From contig JAIWZP010000020.1 in assembly GCA_025201375.1 (NCBI GenBank), positions 434,001 through 498,000 of the forward strand: a DNA stretch of 64,000 nucleotides. Direction: 5' to 3'. Made by a program: the position numbers and the translations under genes. Shown in pieces: positions 12,609 through 24,620 of the stretch (position 1 is the stretch's first letter; the number at the start of each line of letters is the position of its first letter). The DNA is from Gongronella butleri. Taxonomy: Eukaryota; Mucoromycota; Mucoromycetes; Mucorales; Cunninghamellaceae. The notes under the pieces were generated by a model that worked only from the letters and a program-made list of their open reading frames with translations, did not search any database and was not told the DNA's origin.

Positions 12609-13251
12609 AGGTCAAACCTTCCTCTCTCGTGATCCACATGATCCTTAAATCTCTAATTTCTTGCCTGTGCACATGATTTGACGAATTTGTGCATTGCGCA
12701 GGGTTGTCAATGCGGCCTCGGACCTTGGTTTCAACTTGTTCTCGAAGATGATGAACCCAATAAAAGTAAGCTGACACTCAACCTCGTGCCTTTTGGCAAC
12801 AAGGACAAAAAAAAAAGTAAGGTTGGCGGTCTGTTCCCCCCCTTTGCCACCTTCCATTGTTTACCTTTTGAGCTTATGCAACTTGTGCCATTTGATTCCA
12901 TCCAATTGGCGCCAGGCGCACGCAATGACGCGGTAGCCGCGATGCGTGTACCAATACAATTGTTCTTGATAATCCTTGGGAACTAGAATAAAAAAAGGAG
13001 GATGGTAAGACGCGCATCTTTTTTTTCATAAAGAGGGGGGGAGCCAAAGCGCACGTACTGGAATCCGGTCGACAAATCTCCATCATCACCTCAGGGGCAC
13101 CCTTGACATAAACATCCATGGAGGAGCTGGCCAATTGGCGCACAATGACACTCATTCGCCGCAGGGCTGAGACAAATTCAAACGTGTGAATGATGCCGAA
13201 TTCGATAGGGGTTGTGGGAGCATCATTGTTGTTGCTATTGGCATCCTAATG

Positions 13252-13297
<46 letters not shown>

Positions 13298-16080
13298 GCG
13301 GATGCGCGCCAAAAGTAAAAAAAAAAAAAAAAAAAAAAGGGAGGTCAATTGATCCGCAACGCGCTTGCACCATTTCGCGCCCGAGCTGTTGTTGAACTCT
13401 CTTTTTTTTTCTTCTCGTTTTCATTTTTTTTTTTTTACCATGGGCAATGGGTAATTGTCTTGCCGTCCGCCAGGGGGTCGCACGACAGTAGGCATGATGC
13501 CGACTTTGGCGCCCTTTCGCACGCCATGGCTCGAGGACACGGTGCCACTCTCCTCCAATTCCCACCCCGTGAATTCAAACATCTTGAGGTCCAGTGGGTC
13601 GCCCATGAGCTGGCCGTGGACAATCTTGAGCGAATGGCACGTGGTCATGGCACGCAGCATGGATGAAAGTGTGGTTGTTGTTGGCATGATGGATGTATTT
13701 GATGAAGACGACGCGCCACTGGGAGCGGTTGAGGGCTGAGCCACGTCAATGTGCGCCGGCAGCTCGCTCATTTCGGGGGAAAACACGCGGCTTGTCGCAT
13801 CGTTGCCATCCACCGCCACAGTTTGGATGCCATGGATATCCAGACCATCCTCCGTCAGCGTGCCAGTCTTGTCAAAGCACATGCAATCGACCTTGCCGCC
13901 AATGTTCACGCGCGGCGGCGAAATGCAAAAGATGCCCATGCGCTTGAGCCTATGAATCGCAAAACTCGTGCCAATGGACATGGTCGCAGGCAGAGCAGGC
14001 GGCACCACAATCGTAATCAAGTCTAGTGCGCGCAAAATCATCGTCGTCGAGTCAATGCCAAGTCTGATAAAGTTGATCGACGACACCATGAATCCAAAAA
14101 TTGCTAAAAACGCAAGAAATCACAAAAAAAACATCAGATCAATAAGTCAATTCCACCCTCTCGTATTTTTTCTTTCCGCGTTTTTACCAATAATGGACAG
14201 GACACCAATGAAGCGGAATGAATCGCGGTAAAACTTGAAATTGTTCGGCTTTGGAAACAACATGCTGCGGACGAGCGAGCCCTTGGCCGTGTTAAAGCCG
14301 GTGCGCACAGCGACGGCGGTGGCCGAGATGTTGTTGTCGCCGCGCACACGCACAATCTTGGTGCCATTGAACAAAAAGTGCTTAGATTGCTCGGCAGGCA
14401 ATGTGGGGTTCGCAAGATTCAGCTTGCGCAGCACAATATCCGTGATGGGCACCTTGGCAACAGGCACACTCTCGCCCGTCAGCATTGATTCGTTGAGAAT
14501 GCAGTCGCCCGACACAAGCATCGCGTCGCATGGCACAATGGTCAAATCCGTGATGTCCATCAAATCACCAGGCACCACGTCCACAGAGCTGATCATGCGC
14601 CACGCGCCATTGCGAAACACGCGCACAGCACACTCAAACCGCGCCATATCTTGCATGCGCTTCAATGTCTGTACAGGGGAAAAAAAATAAAAAAGGATGG
14701 GCCCATTGAAGATCTTTTTCATGGTGATCGTTTGCCATTTTTACCTGTTTTGTCTCCAACAATGTTTGTGTGATGCTGAAGGCGCTAATCAAAAAGATGC
14801 AAAACGCGTAATAATAATAGTCATCGAGACTCCAGAGAATGATGCTGCCGATTTGAAAGACATAAAAGGGATTGAGCACCTGAATTGCATTGCCAAAAAA
14901 AAAAGTTAGTGACACAAAGCAAGTCATTGCGAAATTTGCCTGTTTTACCTCGTCCGTCAACAGCTTGAGAGTGGGTTTCTCGTGAATGTGAATCAGATTG
15001 GGGCCAAAGACGGCAAGTCGCTGCAGATATTTATCGGTGGGCAGCCCTTGTTTGAGCTGTTTGGCGGTGGTCCATTGCTCATCCTTCCAAAAGCCGGTCA
15101 TCAAAAAGCGGTCGAGCAGCGGGTGATACGCAAGGCGGACATAGCGATAGTCGACCATCATCAGGTGCGTCAGGGGCTCGTCCAACCGATAGGGCGGCTG
15201 CGCCATTTCCCTTTTCAGCTGCTGGGCCGAGAAAACGGACCCGAGCGTCCCGCCATAGAATTCACGCAATGGCCGCAAAATGTCGATCTGCTGGTATTGA
15301 TTCTATTTCACCAAAAAAAAAAAAAAAAAAGAGGATCAGACACGTTTTATGCATTTTTTTGCCTTCCCCCCTTTTTTTTATTTTTACCTTGAAAACAAGC
15401 CATCGCGCATCCTTGAGCGGCACGGGCTCGCCGACCCATGCTATCCACCAGGTAGGCATCCAGCGGCCTATCAGCCACACGACCCCAAACGTCAAGACGC
15501 ACGCAAGCCGATAGGCAATAACGCGCCAAGAATGATAGCGAAATCCGCGCACGACGACTTGCACGTCTTCTTCTTCCAACAGCAAATCCTGCTGCCATCG
15601 GTAGGCATCGCCATTGACGTCCACAAGCAAATGCGACGAGGGCAGGTGTCGATCGTCGTCGAGAAGCTGCGCCATATCGTCATCACTGGAAAATTCGTCA
15701 TCGTCGTCGTCATCATCATCATCGTCGTCGTCGTCTTCGTCGCTCGATCCATTGCCTAGCGTCATGTCCAAGTCATGGCGCTGTGACAATGACGAGCGAC
15801 GACGTCTGCGGCGCGGGGTCGTCGAATTGGAGGAGGAGCCGACCAGCTGGGTATGAGCGTTTTGCGCAGTCCTTGCTGTGGAAGTGGAGGAGGATGCCGA
15901 CGGGTGTCGCGACGTGGAATTGGACGGCGAAGGCACCGGTTGCGCGTGGATCAAGGGAGCAGCCGAGTCTCTGCGCGAAGAAGAGGTATTGGAAGTGGTG
16001 GAAGTCAAGGCCGATCCAGCCATGGGAGTGGAGGAAGCTCCATACGCCGCACGCGTCCAAGTTGAGGATGACTGGGACAT
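10510..16080 (-). CDS. P5B-type ATPase (ATP13A2/Ypk9-like transporter)
   Basis: Fourteen exons (16080-15388, 15302-14949, 14879-14745, 14668-14188, 14103-13439, 13245-13059, 12982-12865, 12789-12665, 12556-12384, 12279-11921, 11839-11670, 11590-11440, 11189-11041, 10877-10510) encode 1375 residues. Core motifs are TGES (458-461), PPALP in TM4 (589-593), the phosphorylation site DKTGT (D632), KGAPE, and GDGAND (1053-1058) followed by the P5-typical [19 protein letters not shown], rather than PPELP, marks the P5B subfamily, whose studied members export polyamines from lysosomes or vacuoles; substrate here is inferred. The N-terminus has an acidic block with about 13 consecutive Asp. The intron starting at 12664 has a GC donor. 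The start ATG at 16080 opens a Ser/Thr-rich cytosolic tail. Confidence 0.95.
12569..12606. repeat. Poly-A tract (38 A) inside a P5B intron
   Basis: On the gene strand this is a T run just upstream of the 3' splice site of intron 8, acting as an extreme polypyrimidine tract. Confidence 0.9.
13257..13289. repeat. Poly-A tract (33 A) inside a P5B intron
   Basis: On the gene strand it is a T run preceding the acceptor of intron 5. It is followed by a G-rich stretch and a second A run near 13318-13338. Confidence 0.9.
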
Positions 16081-16339
16081 TCGAGAGCACGCTGACGCAT
16101 ATACTAGGGAACGGGAGGAGGAGGAGGAGAGAGAAAGAAAGACGAAGAAAAGGAAGAAAAAAAGAGCAAACACCCAGATAAAAAAAAAAAAAAAAAAAAT
16201 TGGGAGAGAAAGAGGAAAAAAGCGCCTGATGATTTTCAAGCTGCGACACCCTCCACAACCCACATTTATACATTTTCGCCCTTTGCGTTGGCATGAATTT
16301 GGGGTTCAGCCAAGAAGTTTATTTGAAATCCGTGGCGAA

Positions 16340-17728
16340 TCAAGAGAACCAATCCAAGAAGAGCAGCACCAGGCTCGCGCCAAAGAGGAAGAGGATCATG
16401 AATTTGCGCGTGCCCTTGTTGCGCTCCTTGGCCTTGATCAATTGCACATTGCCTTGTTCCATCCGCTCGTTTGTCGCCAAGGAATCACCGTAAAGCTGGT
16501 CTGTTTGCAGCGTCTGCACGGCCAAGTGATTGGCCAGTTGGGTCTGCAGGCCAGAGATCTCCATCAACGCCTTTTCCGCTTGATGCACCTCATTCAGCGT
16601 GCTGTTCATCTCCTCCAGCATCGTCTCGTTCTCTTTTTCAAGCAATTGCACCTGCTCAGCTGACAATTCTGCCAGCGGGTCATCGTCGTCGTCGTCGTCT
16701 TGCACATCAAATGGCGACACGTCAGGTACCAATGGCGAGCGCACATGGTTATTGGCAAGATGTGGAGGCAACACGGGCGTCGGAGTTGGCGAACCCGAGG
16801 ATGCACCGAGGTGTACAAACGAAAGCCCGGATTTTAACGCGGCTGTGGCTGCCGCAGCTGCTGACGATGTCGCGGATGGTGCCGCAGTCGCTGTTGCTGT
16901 TGTTGTTGCTGTTGTTGCTGTTACGGTAGATGATGATGTGGATGATGCGGCCGCAGTGTTGGCCATTGCAGCAGCTGTTGAAGAAGCTGTGGGGTCAATT
17001 GTCCTCGTGGACGCGGTTGGCGACACCATGGCGCGCGATTGGCTGCTGAAAAGATGATTCTCGGATTTGCTGAGGACGCGTTCCAGGCGAATTTGCTGCT
17101 GGTCCTTTTGCAGGCGCGACACGTCCATTAGGCGCTTGTTCAGCAGCCAAAGCATGTTGGACCGGTGCATGGCGAGCGTGTCTTGCGTCGCGTCCAGGTG
17201 AGACGACAATAATCGCTTCCATCCTTGCTTTTTACTCTGCACGCTGTCCACGCGTAGCCGCTCGGCTTCTTCCATGTCCTTGACACGGTCCATGCACCGC
17301 CGCAATACGAGCTTCGCCTGAAAGTCGATATCGTCTCGTTCTTGGTCCGTCAAATGTGTCACGTGCGACGGGAATTGCGCAAACAGGTCGAATTCCTTGT
17401 CGTCGCCATCATCTTGCACGCGTCGCCGCTTGCTCTTTTTCTTCTTCTTTTTTTTCTTGTCGCTGTCGTCCGGCGTCGACGACTCGGAAACACTCGTAAC
17501 GCCACCCTTGCCATGCCGCGACGGCTGATCCTGGATGTAAACGCGCCGAATCATCTTCAGAAAATGGGTCAACCCATCCACATGCTGGTACACCCGGTAC
17601 GCCTCCTTTGTAAACAGGTCATAGTCGCCCTTTTCTCGCCACTCGCGGTCGGGTATCGGCGTCTTGGACGTCGGTGGAGGAGGATTCGCTTGCACAAAGC
17701 CGTGGAATTGATCCGTGATATCCGGCAT
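16340..17728 (-). CDS. Syntaxin-18/Ufe1-like ER SNARE
   Basis: A t-SNARE of the ER that acts in retrograde Golgi-to-ER fusion. The gene is a single uninterrupted frame of 462 residues, unusual among these intron-rich neighbours. The N-terminus (1-230) has the helical syntaxin-18 layout, including a Lys-rich nuclear-signal-like stretch after a Ser/Asp segment. A long Ala/Thr/Ser-rich linker follows (about 250-340). The SNARE helix lies near 370-430 (QLLEKENETMLEEMNSTLNE region). A C-terminal tail anchor occupies the last 20 residues (FMILFLFGASLVLLFLDWFS). The linker is longer than in animal STX18. A polybasic KERNKGTRK precedes the membrane anchor. Confidence 0.88.
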   Translation of the reverse strand: MPDITDQFHGFVQANPPPPTSKTPIPDREWREKGDYDLFTKEAYRVYQHVDGLTHFLKMIRRVYIQDQPSRHGKGGVTSVSESSTPDDSDKKKKKKKKSKRRRVQDDGDDKEFDLFAQFPSHVTHLTDQERDDIDFQAKLVLRRCMDRVKDMEEAERLRVDSVQSKKQGWKRLLSSHLDATQDTLAMHRSNMLWLLNKRLMDVSRLQKDQQQIRLERVLSKSENHLFSSQSRAMVSPTASTRTIDPTASSTAAAMANTAAASSTSSSTVTATTATTTATATAAPSATSSAAAAATAALKSGLSFVHLGASSGSPTPTPVLPPHLANNHVRSPLVPDVSPFDVQDDDDDDDPLAELSAEQVQLLEKENETMLEEMNSTLNEVHQAEKALMEISGLQTQLANHLAVQTLQTDQLYGDSLATNERMEQGNVQLIKAKERNKGTRKFMILFLFGASLVLLFLDWFS

Positions 17729-18589
17729 GGCGCGCTACAAAATATAAAAAAGGACGGAAAAGAGGGGCAAGAAAGTAAAAGAAACGTGGCGCCGCCAGGT
17801 CTTGCCCCTTTTTATTTGGCAGCCCGCTTTGGCCCTCTTCCTGTACGTAAAAAAATAGAAATACGATTTAAAACGTTAATACTGTAACAGGTACAACCGA
17901 AATGTCAATATGCAAAGGGTCATCGTTTCATCCGCTTGATAGAAAAAAATGCAGCAGTCTTACACATCGCACATGGCGTCGAAATCATCACGGTAGGCAC
18001 AAAATCCATCGGTTGACGCGCAAACAAACCAAAACTCTAAAATTGCGAGTTGCTCAAGATCCAGTCGATGGACCCGTGATTTGGAGAGGTTTTTTTACTA
18101 TGGAAACAGAGGTCAATTCATTGATTTGCGTCACTTTTGAGGTGCTTTTTTAAAATGACCTGACAGCCTAATTTTGGCAGGCACCCCCTGGTAAAAAAGG
18201 CTAGAATTTCAAACTGAAATTACGCCTTAAAATATCGCCCGCAGCGCCAAAACTTGTGGTTCTTTACTAGGCACATCAGCTCTCCAGTTCTCAAAAACGC
18301 GATGAAAATCGGGGGTAGACAAGGCAGTTGTCTAGCAATTGCAAATTATTGCTGAAATTGTTCAATTTGGTCACTGTTCGCGAAACCTGCATTCGATGTG
18401 GACGAGATTTGCGCAGCCGGCAGCTGCAGTTTTAGCATCATTTGATCTCTGCTTGAGCATCTCGATGGACAACTTCCGTACAGCAAAATATATGCGCGTA
18501 AAAATTTCAAGTGCGATTTGCTCGGCAGCGGAGATAAACAAAAGAGAACGTGCGGCAGTGACAAAAGTTGCATATTTTAATGCTCGATC

Positions 18590-19895
18590 GGATGATCCAG
18601 ATTTGGCGGCCATCCGACCAAAACTGATGGAGAAAATCTCGTTTCCAAATTTTGGCTTTGATCGTCATTTGCTCGAAAACCATCGCATCGACCCTCGATT
18701 TTTATGGCAGATTTGTTTAGCAAGAGGGGGCCGATACACCTAACGACATGACTCTCAGATCACCAGTGTGTAGGTTGCCAAACGGATTTGAGAGACCTGA
18801 GCCTCTCAAAGCGGGGGACCCTCCAGATGCATTTTGACCTGACCCACCCTTTTTTTTCTAAATTTGAAAAAAAAAATTCGTCACTAAGGACTGTCATTGC
18901 AGCTCCACGAAACTTTTACAGTACATGTAGTGGATGTTGCTCTTCTCTTCTCAGAAAAAAATAAAAATCCGAAGGTCAATCATGTGGTTTGTCGGGAAGC
19001 ACGGCATTGCTGAAAATTTGGCCGTAGCGCGCGCGTTTTTGTAAAATTCATTTCCCGGTAAAATCGTGATTCGATCATCGCCAAACTTTGCCACTTGGCT
19101 TTTTCAGCGTCTCTCTTTGAAAGAAAAATTAAAAAACCAGATGTTGATCGGGCCGTTTTCGTGGCATGCGCCGTTTTCAAGAATTGGCACAAATCCATCT
19201 TCCATCATGGATGACCAACACAAATCGTGAATCGATTGCCTCTCAACCTTTGCTCTTTGACTACAGTATTTCGCCGCGCCTTATTCAACAACATAACACA
19301 ACAACATGAAACCCCAAGATTGACTGGATCGTTTTGCAGATGAATTCGAAATCTCGACATTTTTACAAATGCAGAATTAAATGCCACAAATCATCATACT
19401 GTAGTTGGGTGGCCCAAAGTCTACACATAATGTTTTACCGACGCGACTCTTTTTGAAAAATCGTTCAAACCAGGAGTCTACCGAGTCATTGAGTGCAGAT
19501 GAATCCAAAATTCTGAAATTTCCACAAATCCGCCGGCACGAGTCTCTCAAAATATTTTGTGCATCGCGGTGAAATGGCACCGATCAAAACAGACGCATTC
19601 GGGTGTCTTCTCCTGATTGTTTATTTGCTTGCCCGATGGATGATGATGAACTTTGCCCGCTTGCAAAAGTCGATCAAACATTGGATTAATTTTAAAACTT
19701 TTTTTTCTCGACAACTGGAAAAATAACCAACGATGCTTTTAACGTGTCAATTGCTGCTGCTGAATCTCCACGGAATGAAACAAGTTTCACGGCGATCTGA
19801 TCAAAACTGGCCGAGGAAATACACTTTTTTAACAAAAAATTCAATGGCGATTTGCTCGACAACTGTCTAGTCAACCCCCGATTTTTATTTCAGAT
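18590..19895 (+). repeat. Diverged repeat pair (18.59-18.72 and 19.79-19.90 kb)
   Basis: Both segments carry the same order of words: GATCAAAACTGG or CGACCAAAACTGATGG, then TTTGCTCGA-AAC, then ACC(C)TCGATTTTTAT(G/T)-CAGATT. Matches are imperfect, so these are old copies. No terminal repeats or target duplications were seen. Confidence 0.5.
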
Positions 19896-20044
19896 TTAAT
19901 AAAAAACAGGGGGCAAAGCATCTAATGGGATCACTGGAGAAAGAAAACTCATTGTTTTGTCATTGAGCGGCCGTTGCGTCCCCTTCGCGTGGTCTTCAGT
20001 ATGCCCACTTTATCATGATTGTAACGGTCAATTAAAGACAATTC

Positions 20045-20168
20045 GATGACAGAACAACGACCGCGCAACGACTGCGCAATAGTCGCACAAAGACCGCGCA
20101 TTGGCTGAACAACGGCCGAGCAATGGCTGCACAACGACCGCGCTATGGTGGTGCAATAGTCGTGCGAC
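20045..20168. repeat. Short degenerate tandem repeat of CAACGACCGCGC words
   Basis: Words of the form ACAACGACCGCGCAA or ACTGCGCAATAGTCG repeat in close succession over about 120 bp with substitutions. The spacing is near 11 or 22 nt. Confidence 0.55.
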
Positions 20169-20414
20169 GATCGGTTAGCACACAAACGGTCAGAGCAGAT
20201 TATTCCTCCATTAGTCCCAAAAAAAAAAAAATTGGGCGCGCACGCGCGTTCACGCGCGGCACATGATTTTATTTTGTATTTTGTCTGCTTTTTATGATAT
20301 TTCAGCTAATGTCACCCAATCATAATGCCAATTTGAGTGCAATGGGGCCACCACAGAGCCTTAGGCACCTTACCTTCGTCCCTTTTCGTTGTTCAGACCG
20401 AGGATGATAACTTG

Positions 20415-20665
20415 AGAAATGTTGTTATATTAAAATCTGCAGTCTACAGAGCAAAAAAAGTGAGAAATTGATGATCTTGCTTTGTCACCACCCCTGTTGC
20501 GCCGCAACAGCGATCGCAATTGCCATTATTACCTTCATACTAATGTTGTTGTATTAGAAGCTACAATCAATGAGAACAAAAAGTGAGAAATTGACGATCA
20601 TTGGTTTGTCGCCACCCTTGTCACGCTGCAAAAGCGGTCACAATTGCCCTTACCATTATACCAAA
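20415..20665 (+). repeat. Direct duplication, about 125 bp x 2
   Basis: Copies at about 20415-20540 and 20541-20665 share GTTGTTRTATTA, GAGAAATTGAYGATC, TTTGTC(A/G)CCACCC, and a (C)AATTGCC-ATTA ending. They differ at many positions, so the duplication is not recent. Confidence 0.65.
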
Positions 20666-22734
20666 GGAAGTAAAGAGCAGCGTTGAATCATTGCGCCTGT
20701 ACAGTACTGTACAGTAGTTGCGAGTGCTGCCAGCCATACGCGACACGTGAAGAATGCAAAAGTGCATGTCAACAGAGCATGAAATGCTGTACTGTAAGTC
20801 CAATATGTGCGATGCGTGCAAAGTGAAAACATACTTGCTGACAGTGTTCAAATATCGTGTTCAACGGACCTGGCACGCCAAAAATGCTCTGGCACACGCT
20901 CAAAGTGACTAAATAAAATACCCAAAATACGCACTGCACACAACGGGGCAAGGTCGCATTGGCAGCTATGAGAGCAAGAAACAGGTGAATGGTTGAACAC
21001 CACCGATATGGGCACTCACCACCAGTTTGGAGTGCTCTAATATACGTAGAGTCTGCAGTGCTACCAACGATGACGAGAAAAAAAAGGATGAGAGAGAGAG
21101 AGAAAAGGAAAAGCGGGACCTGGCAGTCAACTAAAAAAGATTTTCTTATCTCCGATGTGGGCGAGGTTATCAATTCCCCCCATTTTTTTCTCAAAGTCCG
21201 TTTTCCGCACTCTTTTTTTTTTTGTCGATCGTCATGTTCATGTCAATGAGTCAATGAGACTCGCGTCTATTACAGTAGGCTCAGGTTGCATAGGACGACA
21301 CGAAAACGGGTGTCTTTGGCTCGTGTTCTTTTGTTTTGCGTATTTTATAGTGCACGACATGGCCATGGACGCGTCCAATGTCCATGACTTGGTCTTTTTT
21401 TCCTTTTGGTGCATGTGACGATGGGAGTGGGTAGCATGTCGCTATGCGCGTTCATTGTGAATAGAAACGTGCCTCTGGACACGTTCTTTGTGAGCAACAG
21501 TCTATTCAGACGTGCTTTGATTCTGCTGCCCATCATGTCCAGGCAAAGAAGCAAAAAAAAAAGGCGGAAAACGGACTTGAAATACGCCGTTTTGCCCCCG
21601 CCACACCGCTGCTGCCGCCGCGCCCAATTGATCAGCCATTCTCTCATTCTGACTCCAAATGCTTTCAATCTAAAATGAGTGATTTAATGTAGTTGTTTGG
21701 CATTGCGCACTGCTTTTCATGGGACACGGTTCCAAACCTGCCAATGGTCATTGTTTTATTTGATGGAACAATTTTTTTTTGCAAAAAGGCTTCAGCATTA
21801 TTCAAATGATGACGCGCTTGCAATTCATCGAATGCGATGCTCCAGCTCTTTTTTTTTTTTGCCAAGTCAATCAAATCGAGGGCATCTGTCAGCGCTTAAC
21901 ACTGCACAAATCATGGCACGGCCATTGCACGACTGGCTAACTCATTGAATGGCAATCAGTGCTGGCAATTCAAAGAACATGTTACAAGTCATTGAATTCC
22001 CGGTGCATGCCTGTTGCACGCTCGTTGATTTAATATTTTATATTTTTAAGCGTGGTCATCGAATTGCCAGCGCACTTTCATTTTTCGCCTATTTTCTCTC
22101 AAATCGATGAGCATTCCATATCATCCAAAATTCATTTCTCCAGTGGATGACTTGCAGGGCGCTAGATAGTAGCTTGGGTTGCATCGGTCATTTCACCAGG
22201 TGCTTGCAGCCCATTCTACAGTACAACGCACAAAAACCTGCAAAAAAAATACAGTAAAAAAAATTCCATCCAATTTACGCACCTAAATTTGGAAGTGTCA
22301 AACCTTAGGTAAATTTTGCAAAATAATCTTGCCCAAAGTAAGCAATTTTCTCAGTCGATCGCCGTTCATGCGTCACTCTTTGGCCCTTTTCTCTTAAGCT
22401 GGGGCGGCCTGCCATTTTGTCTGCCAATAGAAAATCGTCGGAGTTACCTGTTTGGGATGCATTGATCACTCGGAGTTTGAAATTTTCCAAATTTAGCACT
22501 TTCTGAGATTGAAATATGTGACCCCTGAGTGACCCCTGAATTTTTTAAAAGTGGTCGTAGCGCTGCTTTGGGGTTTTAAGCTTTTTTGATGCAAATTTTG
22601 CGTTGAATTCGATGCGGTTATTTTTGAGCGGGGTCAATTATGCAGATGAGCAGATGAATGCAAAATAATACAAATAGGGGTTTATGGCATTTTTGAGTCC
22701 AAAAAAATCGGACATGGCGACCCGAGGAGGCAAT

Positions 22735-24620
22735 TTTGCTTCAGGTCAAAAAAAGTTCAGGTCGAAAAAATAACAAATCAGGTTTCAGGTTCAAACCTGA
22801 ATCGCGATCAAGCAACCCGGGTAACAGCCTCATAGCCGCTTTGATGACCTGATGACCTGAACATTACAAAGTCAACCTGAATTTGGTGGCCTGAAACCGA
22901 CGGAAATGCCTGAATTAAATTCAGTAAGTCTTCGGTTTTATACAGGTCATTTCAAATTTTCAATTCAATTCAGGTGCGATTCATTTCAGGCCGCCGGTCT
23001 TCAGGTCAATTCAGGTGCAGGTCGTTTCAGGTCGTCGGTTTTCAGGTCAATTCATCCGGTGCGATTCATTCCAGGTCATCGGTTTTCAGGTCATTTCAGG
23101 TGCGATTCATTTCATCAGGTCGTCGATCGGTTTTCAGGTCATTTCAGGTACAAATCGTTTCAGCAGCCAGGTCGTCGGTTTTCAGGTCAATTCAGGTACA
23201 AATCGTTTCAGGTCGTCGGTTTTCAGGTCATTCAGGTGGTGGTGCGATCCATTTCAGGTCGTCAATTTTTAGGTCATTTCACGATTTCAGCACCTGAAAA
23301 CCGACGACCTGAAATGATCTGAAAACCGACGAACTGAAATGGATCGCACCTGAATTGACCCGAAAATTGATGACCTGAAAGTAAATCGCACCTGAAATGA
23401 CCTGAATGAGAAATGGGTAGAGGAAAAAGTCAAGAAAAAGGGAAAACAAGAAAATACTTTGAGAATCGAATACCGTTTATTAGGGAAATGAAAAGATTCT
23501 CTATTTAAAAGAAATGAATAAAACTAGGGTTTCAAAATAGCAAGGTGTCGATTGATGTCTGGATGCATGGCTGTCAAGCATGCATGTCCTTTCCGAGGCA
23601 TGATGTATAAAGTGAGCCGCGCTCAATTAGCAATTGAGCTTGACCCCGGATATTGTTACAAGCAGGGATGCGCTGTCCATGGCCAATTGACCCTTGGACG
23701 CGTCTGAGGCATAAATGGACAAGTAGGACTCCATTGGCAAGCCGACAGAAAAGAAAGTTTTTTTTTTTTTTTTTTATCTGTCTTTCGGGCTTGCACGTGT
23801 CCATATCCTGGTCCATGCAATCCCCGTTCAGACATCACAAATAAGACATCTTATCAAGGGTGCGTACAAGAGAGCGAATAGTAGAAAGGGTGCGCTGTCC
23901 TTTCATCACAAAATAAAAAAGTGATTAAATGGGTAAGACCTGGCGACAGCAGCCAACGTGTGAGCGGGGCTTAATTAGCCGGACTAGGCAAGTGCCCATC
24001 CATCTGGATTTGAATCCAGGAGTGCGGCATAGAGCATGTACGACGCGATTTGCATCACGTTCGCTTTCTTTCTTTTTTTTTTTTCTTTTTTAAGCAATTT
24101 GAGAAAGACAAGCCCAGACACGGCCAGCGCGTCTGACTTGGGGTAATCGTATTTGCTCTTTCACATGGACATGTCCATTGTGATGTTTTATTAAGAATAT
24201 CACGCTCTGCAAGCAGCAAATACAACACTGAAATCCGACACCTGAAATGAATCGCACCTGAATTGACCTGAAAACCGACGACCTGAAGCGATTTGTAGTT
24301 TTGTAGTACCTGAATAGAGCTGAAATGACCTGATGCCCGACAACCTGAAATAATTGACCTGAAAGCTGAAACCGACCTGCACGCACGCTCTATCGTAAAA
24401 GTTGGGCTTTCGGGTTTACGTAGGTCATTCAGGTCGTACACTTCAGTCCCTTGAGCCTGATGAATTACAGTAAAATATAAATCAGGTCAGGTTTCAGGTC
24501 TTTTGTTTTTTTTCAGGTCGGCTTCGGTCGAATTTTCAGGCAGAATACGTATTTATGACCTGAAACTGAATTTCCTCAGCATTTCAGGTCTTCATTTCAG
24601 CTCATCCGACCCGGGCACCA
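22735..24620. repeat. Array of AGGTC/AGGT words in direct and inverted orientation
   Basis: From about 22970 to 23285 the plus strand is built from short blocks such as TTTCAGGTCGTCGG, TTTTCAGGTCATTTCAGGT and GCGATTCATTTCAGG. From about 23285 to 23405 the same blocks run as reverse complement (ACCTGAAATGA, CCGACGACCTGAA). A second tract at 24235-24440 is again reverse complement, and 24480-24600 returns to the first orientation. The outer limits both carry an ACCCGGG-containing word, near 22817 and 24609. The 0.8 kb between the two tracts is unique sequence. No coding function is visible. Confidence 0.75.

Noticed and set aside
20769..21194. Minus-strand frame of 141 codons with hydrophobic stretches
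   Set aside because: Part of the hydrophobic sequence comes from an AG-rich simple repeat read in antisense. There is no family motif and no splice partners.
21345..21668. Minus-strand frame of 107 codons
   Set aside because: No motif, no exon partners, inside the repeat-rich island.
23965..24040. tRNA-like stretch (TTAATTAGCCGGACTAGGC ... GGATTTGAATCCAGG)
   Set aside because: The T-arm-like hairpin has the wrong loop length, the acceptor stem does not pair, and no anticodon arm closes. At best a decayed tRNA-derived sequence.
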